Below the pieces are notes generated by a model, which saw nothing but the letters and a program-made list of their open reading frames with translations, was not told where the DNA came from and made no database searches. A stretch of DNA of 64,000 nt from Palsa-1439 sp050015495 (lineage in GTDB: Bacteria > Verrucomicrobiota > Verrucomicrobiia > Palsa-1439), in contig JBEKBH010000012.1 of NCBI GenBank assembly GCA_050015495.1, positions 56,408 through 120,407 of the forward strand, given 5' to 3'. The position numbers were made by a program, and so were the translations under genes. Below, piece after piece: positions 63,613 through 64,000 of the stretch (the stretch's first letter is position 1; every line of letters starts with the position of its first letter).

Positions 63613-64000
63613 ATGACCACGAAGCAGCGGATTAGTGATCATCTCGTATTCCTGTACGGGAAGGAAACTGGATGCGATGTGTCGAAGCAGCTGGCGGCAT
63701 TGCTGGAGGAATTCCGCAAACGCAACCCGCGGCTGGCCTCGGATGCGGCGCCGTCGGCCGACCGTTTGACCGAACGCGATGCGTTTCTCATCACCTATGG
63801 CGACCAGATTGTCGAGACCGGTCAACCGCCGCTCCAAACTCTCGCGCATTTTCTGCGCACCAATCTCGCCGACATGATTGGCGGCGTTCATCTGCTGCCA
63901 CATTACCCGTCCTCGTCGGACGACGGTTTCTCGGTGATTGACTTCTGGAAGGTGGACCCCGCGCTCGGTACGTGGAACGATGTCGCGCGCATCGGCAACA
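63613..64000 (+). CDS. Sucrose-phosphorylase-type GH13 enzyme, N-terminal part
   Basis: The gene starts at ATG 63613 (MTTKQRISDHLVFLYGKETG) and remains open to the window end, about 129 residues. DAFLITYGDQI followed by LQTLAHFLRT and VHLLPHYPSSSDDGFSVIDF is the N-terminal barrel pattern of GH13 subfamily 18, sucrose phosphorylase and glucosylglycerate phosphorylase. KVDPALGTWNDV is the next conserved block. These enzymes release glucose 1-phosphate by phosphorolysis; which glucoside is used cannot be decided from this part. Confidence 0.9.
   Translation, partial: MTTKQRISDHLVFLYGKETGCDVSKQLAALLEEFRKRNPRLASDAAPSADRLTERDAFLITYGDQIVETGQPPLQTLAHFLRTNLADMIGGVHLLPHYPSSSDDGFSVIDFWKVDPALGTWNDVARIGN

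Overview
The window is GC-rich, densely coded bacterial chromosome that opens inside a glycerate kinase gene and ends inside a sucrose-phosphorylase-type glycosidase gene. Several features suggest a heterotrophic member of the PVC group, most likely Verrucomicrobiota: a FecR-domain protein paired with an outer-membrane barrel, a PUR-alpha/DUF3276-type protein, a prepilin-like leader on a secreted peptidase, many Ala/Pro-rich secreted proteins and palindromic intergenic repeats. This placement is inference; no rRNA or other phylogenetic marker is present.

Layout. 0-3.8 kb: glycerate kinase (3' part), a small membrane protein between two diverged direct repeats, and a multi-TM/TPR protein. 3.9-15.5 kb, minus strand: transaldolase, pgk-tpiA-secG, an M3 oligopeptidase and a complete oligopeptide ABC transporter (oppABCDF), so peptide uptake and peptide hydrolysis sit together next to lower glycolysis. 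15.5-17.4 kb: an ArnT/GT39-like membrane glycosyltransferase over the relic of a cyclic-nucleotide-binding protein. 17.7-20.8 kb: nfnAB (bifurcating transhydrogenase type), with a second copy of the nfnB 3' end on the far side of a YcxB-like gene. 21.1-23.9 kb: a large SIR2-domain protein with a PIN-like C-terminal region, a candidate stand-alone phage-defence gene. 24-34.9 kb: secreted proteins (beta-helix/HYR adhesin, a transglutaminase plus two S41 peptidases in one operon, FecR protein plus outer-membrane barrel). 35-40.1 kb: metallo-beta-lactamase nuclease, retropepsin-like protease, MFS exporter, two hypotheticals.

40.4-45.6 kb holds a molybdenum hydroxylase operon (FAD, 2Fe-2S and Mo subunits) in which a toxin-antitoxin pair and a putative nuclease-fold pair lie between the 2Fe-2S and Mo subunit genes. 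46.1-51.5 kb is a four-gene uncharacterised redox cluster: DUF6599-like protein, Tat-exported DUF362 protein, membrane polyferredoxin and Tat-exported aldo/keto reductase. 51.6-63 kb carries small metabolic and regulatory genes (deoC, thioesterase, receiver protein, lipase, Dph6-like ligase, class V aminotransferase, flavin reductase) mixed with gene debris: a truncated ABC ATPase, a dinB stub and a YhbP-like fragment.

The most notable items are the SIR2-PIN protein, the accessory cassettes inside the Mo-hydroxylase operon, a roughly 155-bp dispersed repeat with two copies 52 kb apart in opposite orientation (one abutting the start codon of the TPR gene, one abutting the break of an ABC ATPase gene), and the duplicated nfnB 3' end. 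All calls come from reading the sequence; no database search was run.
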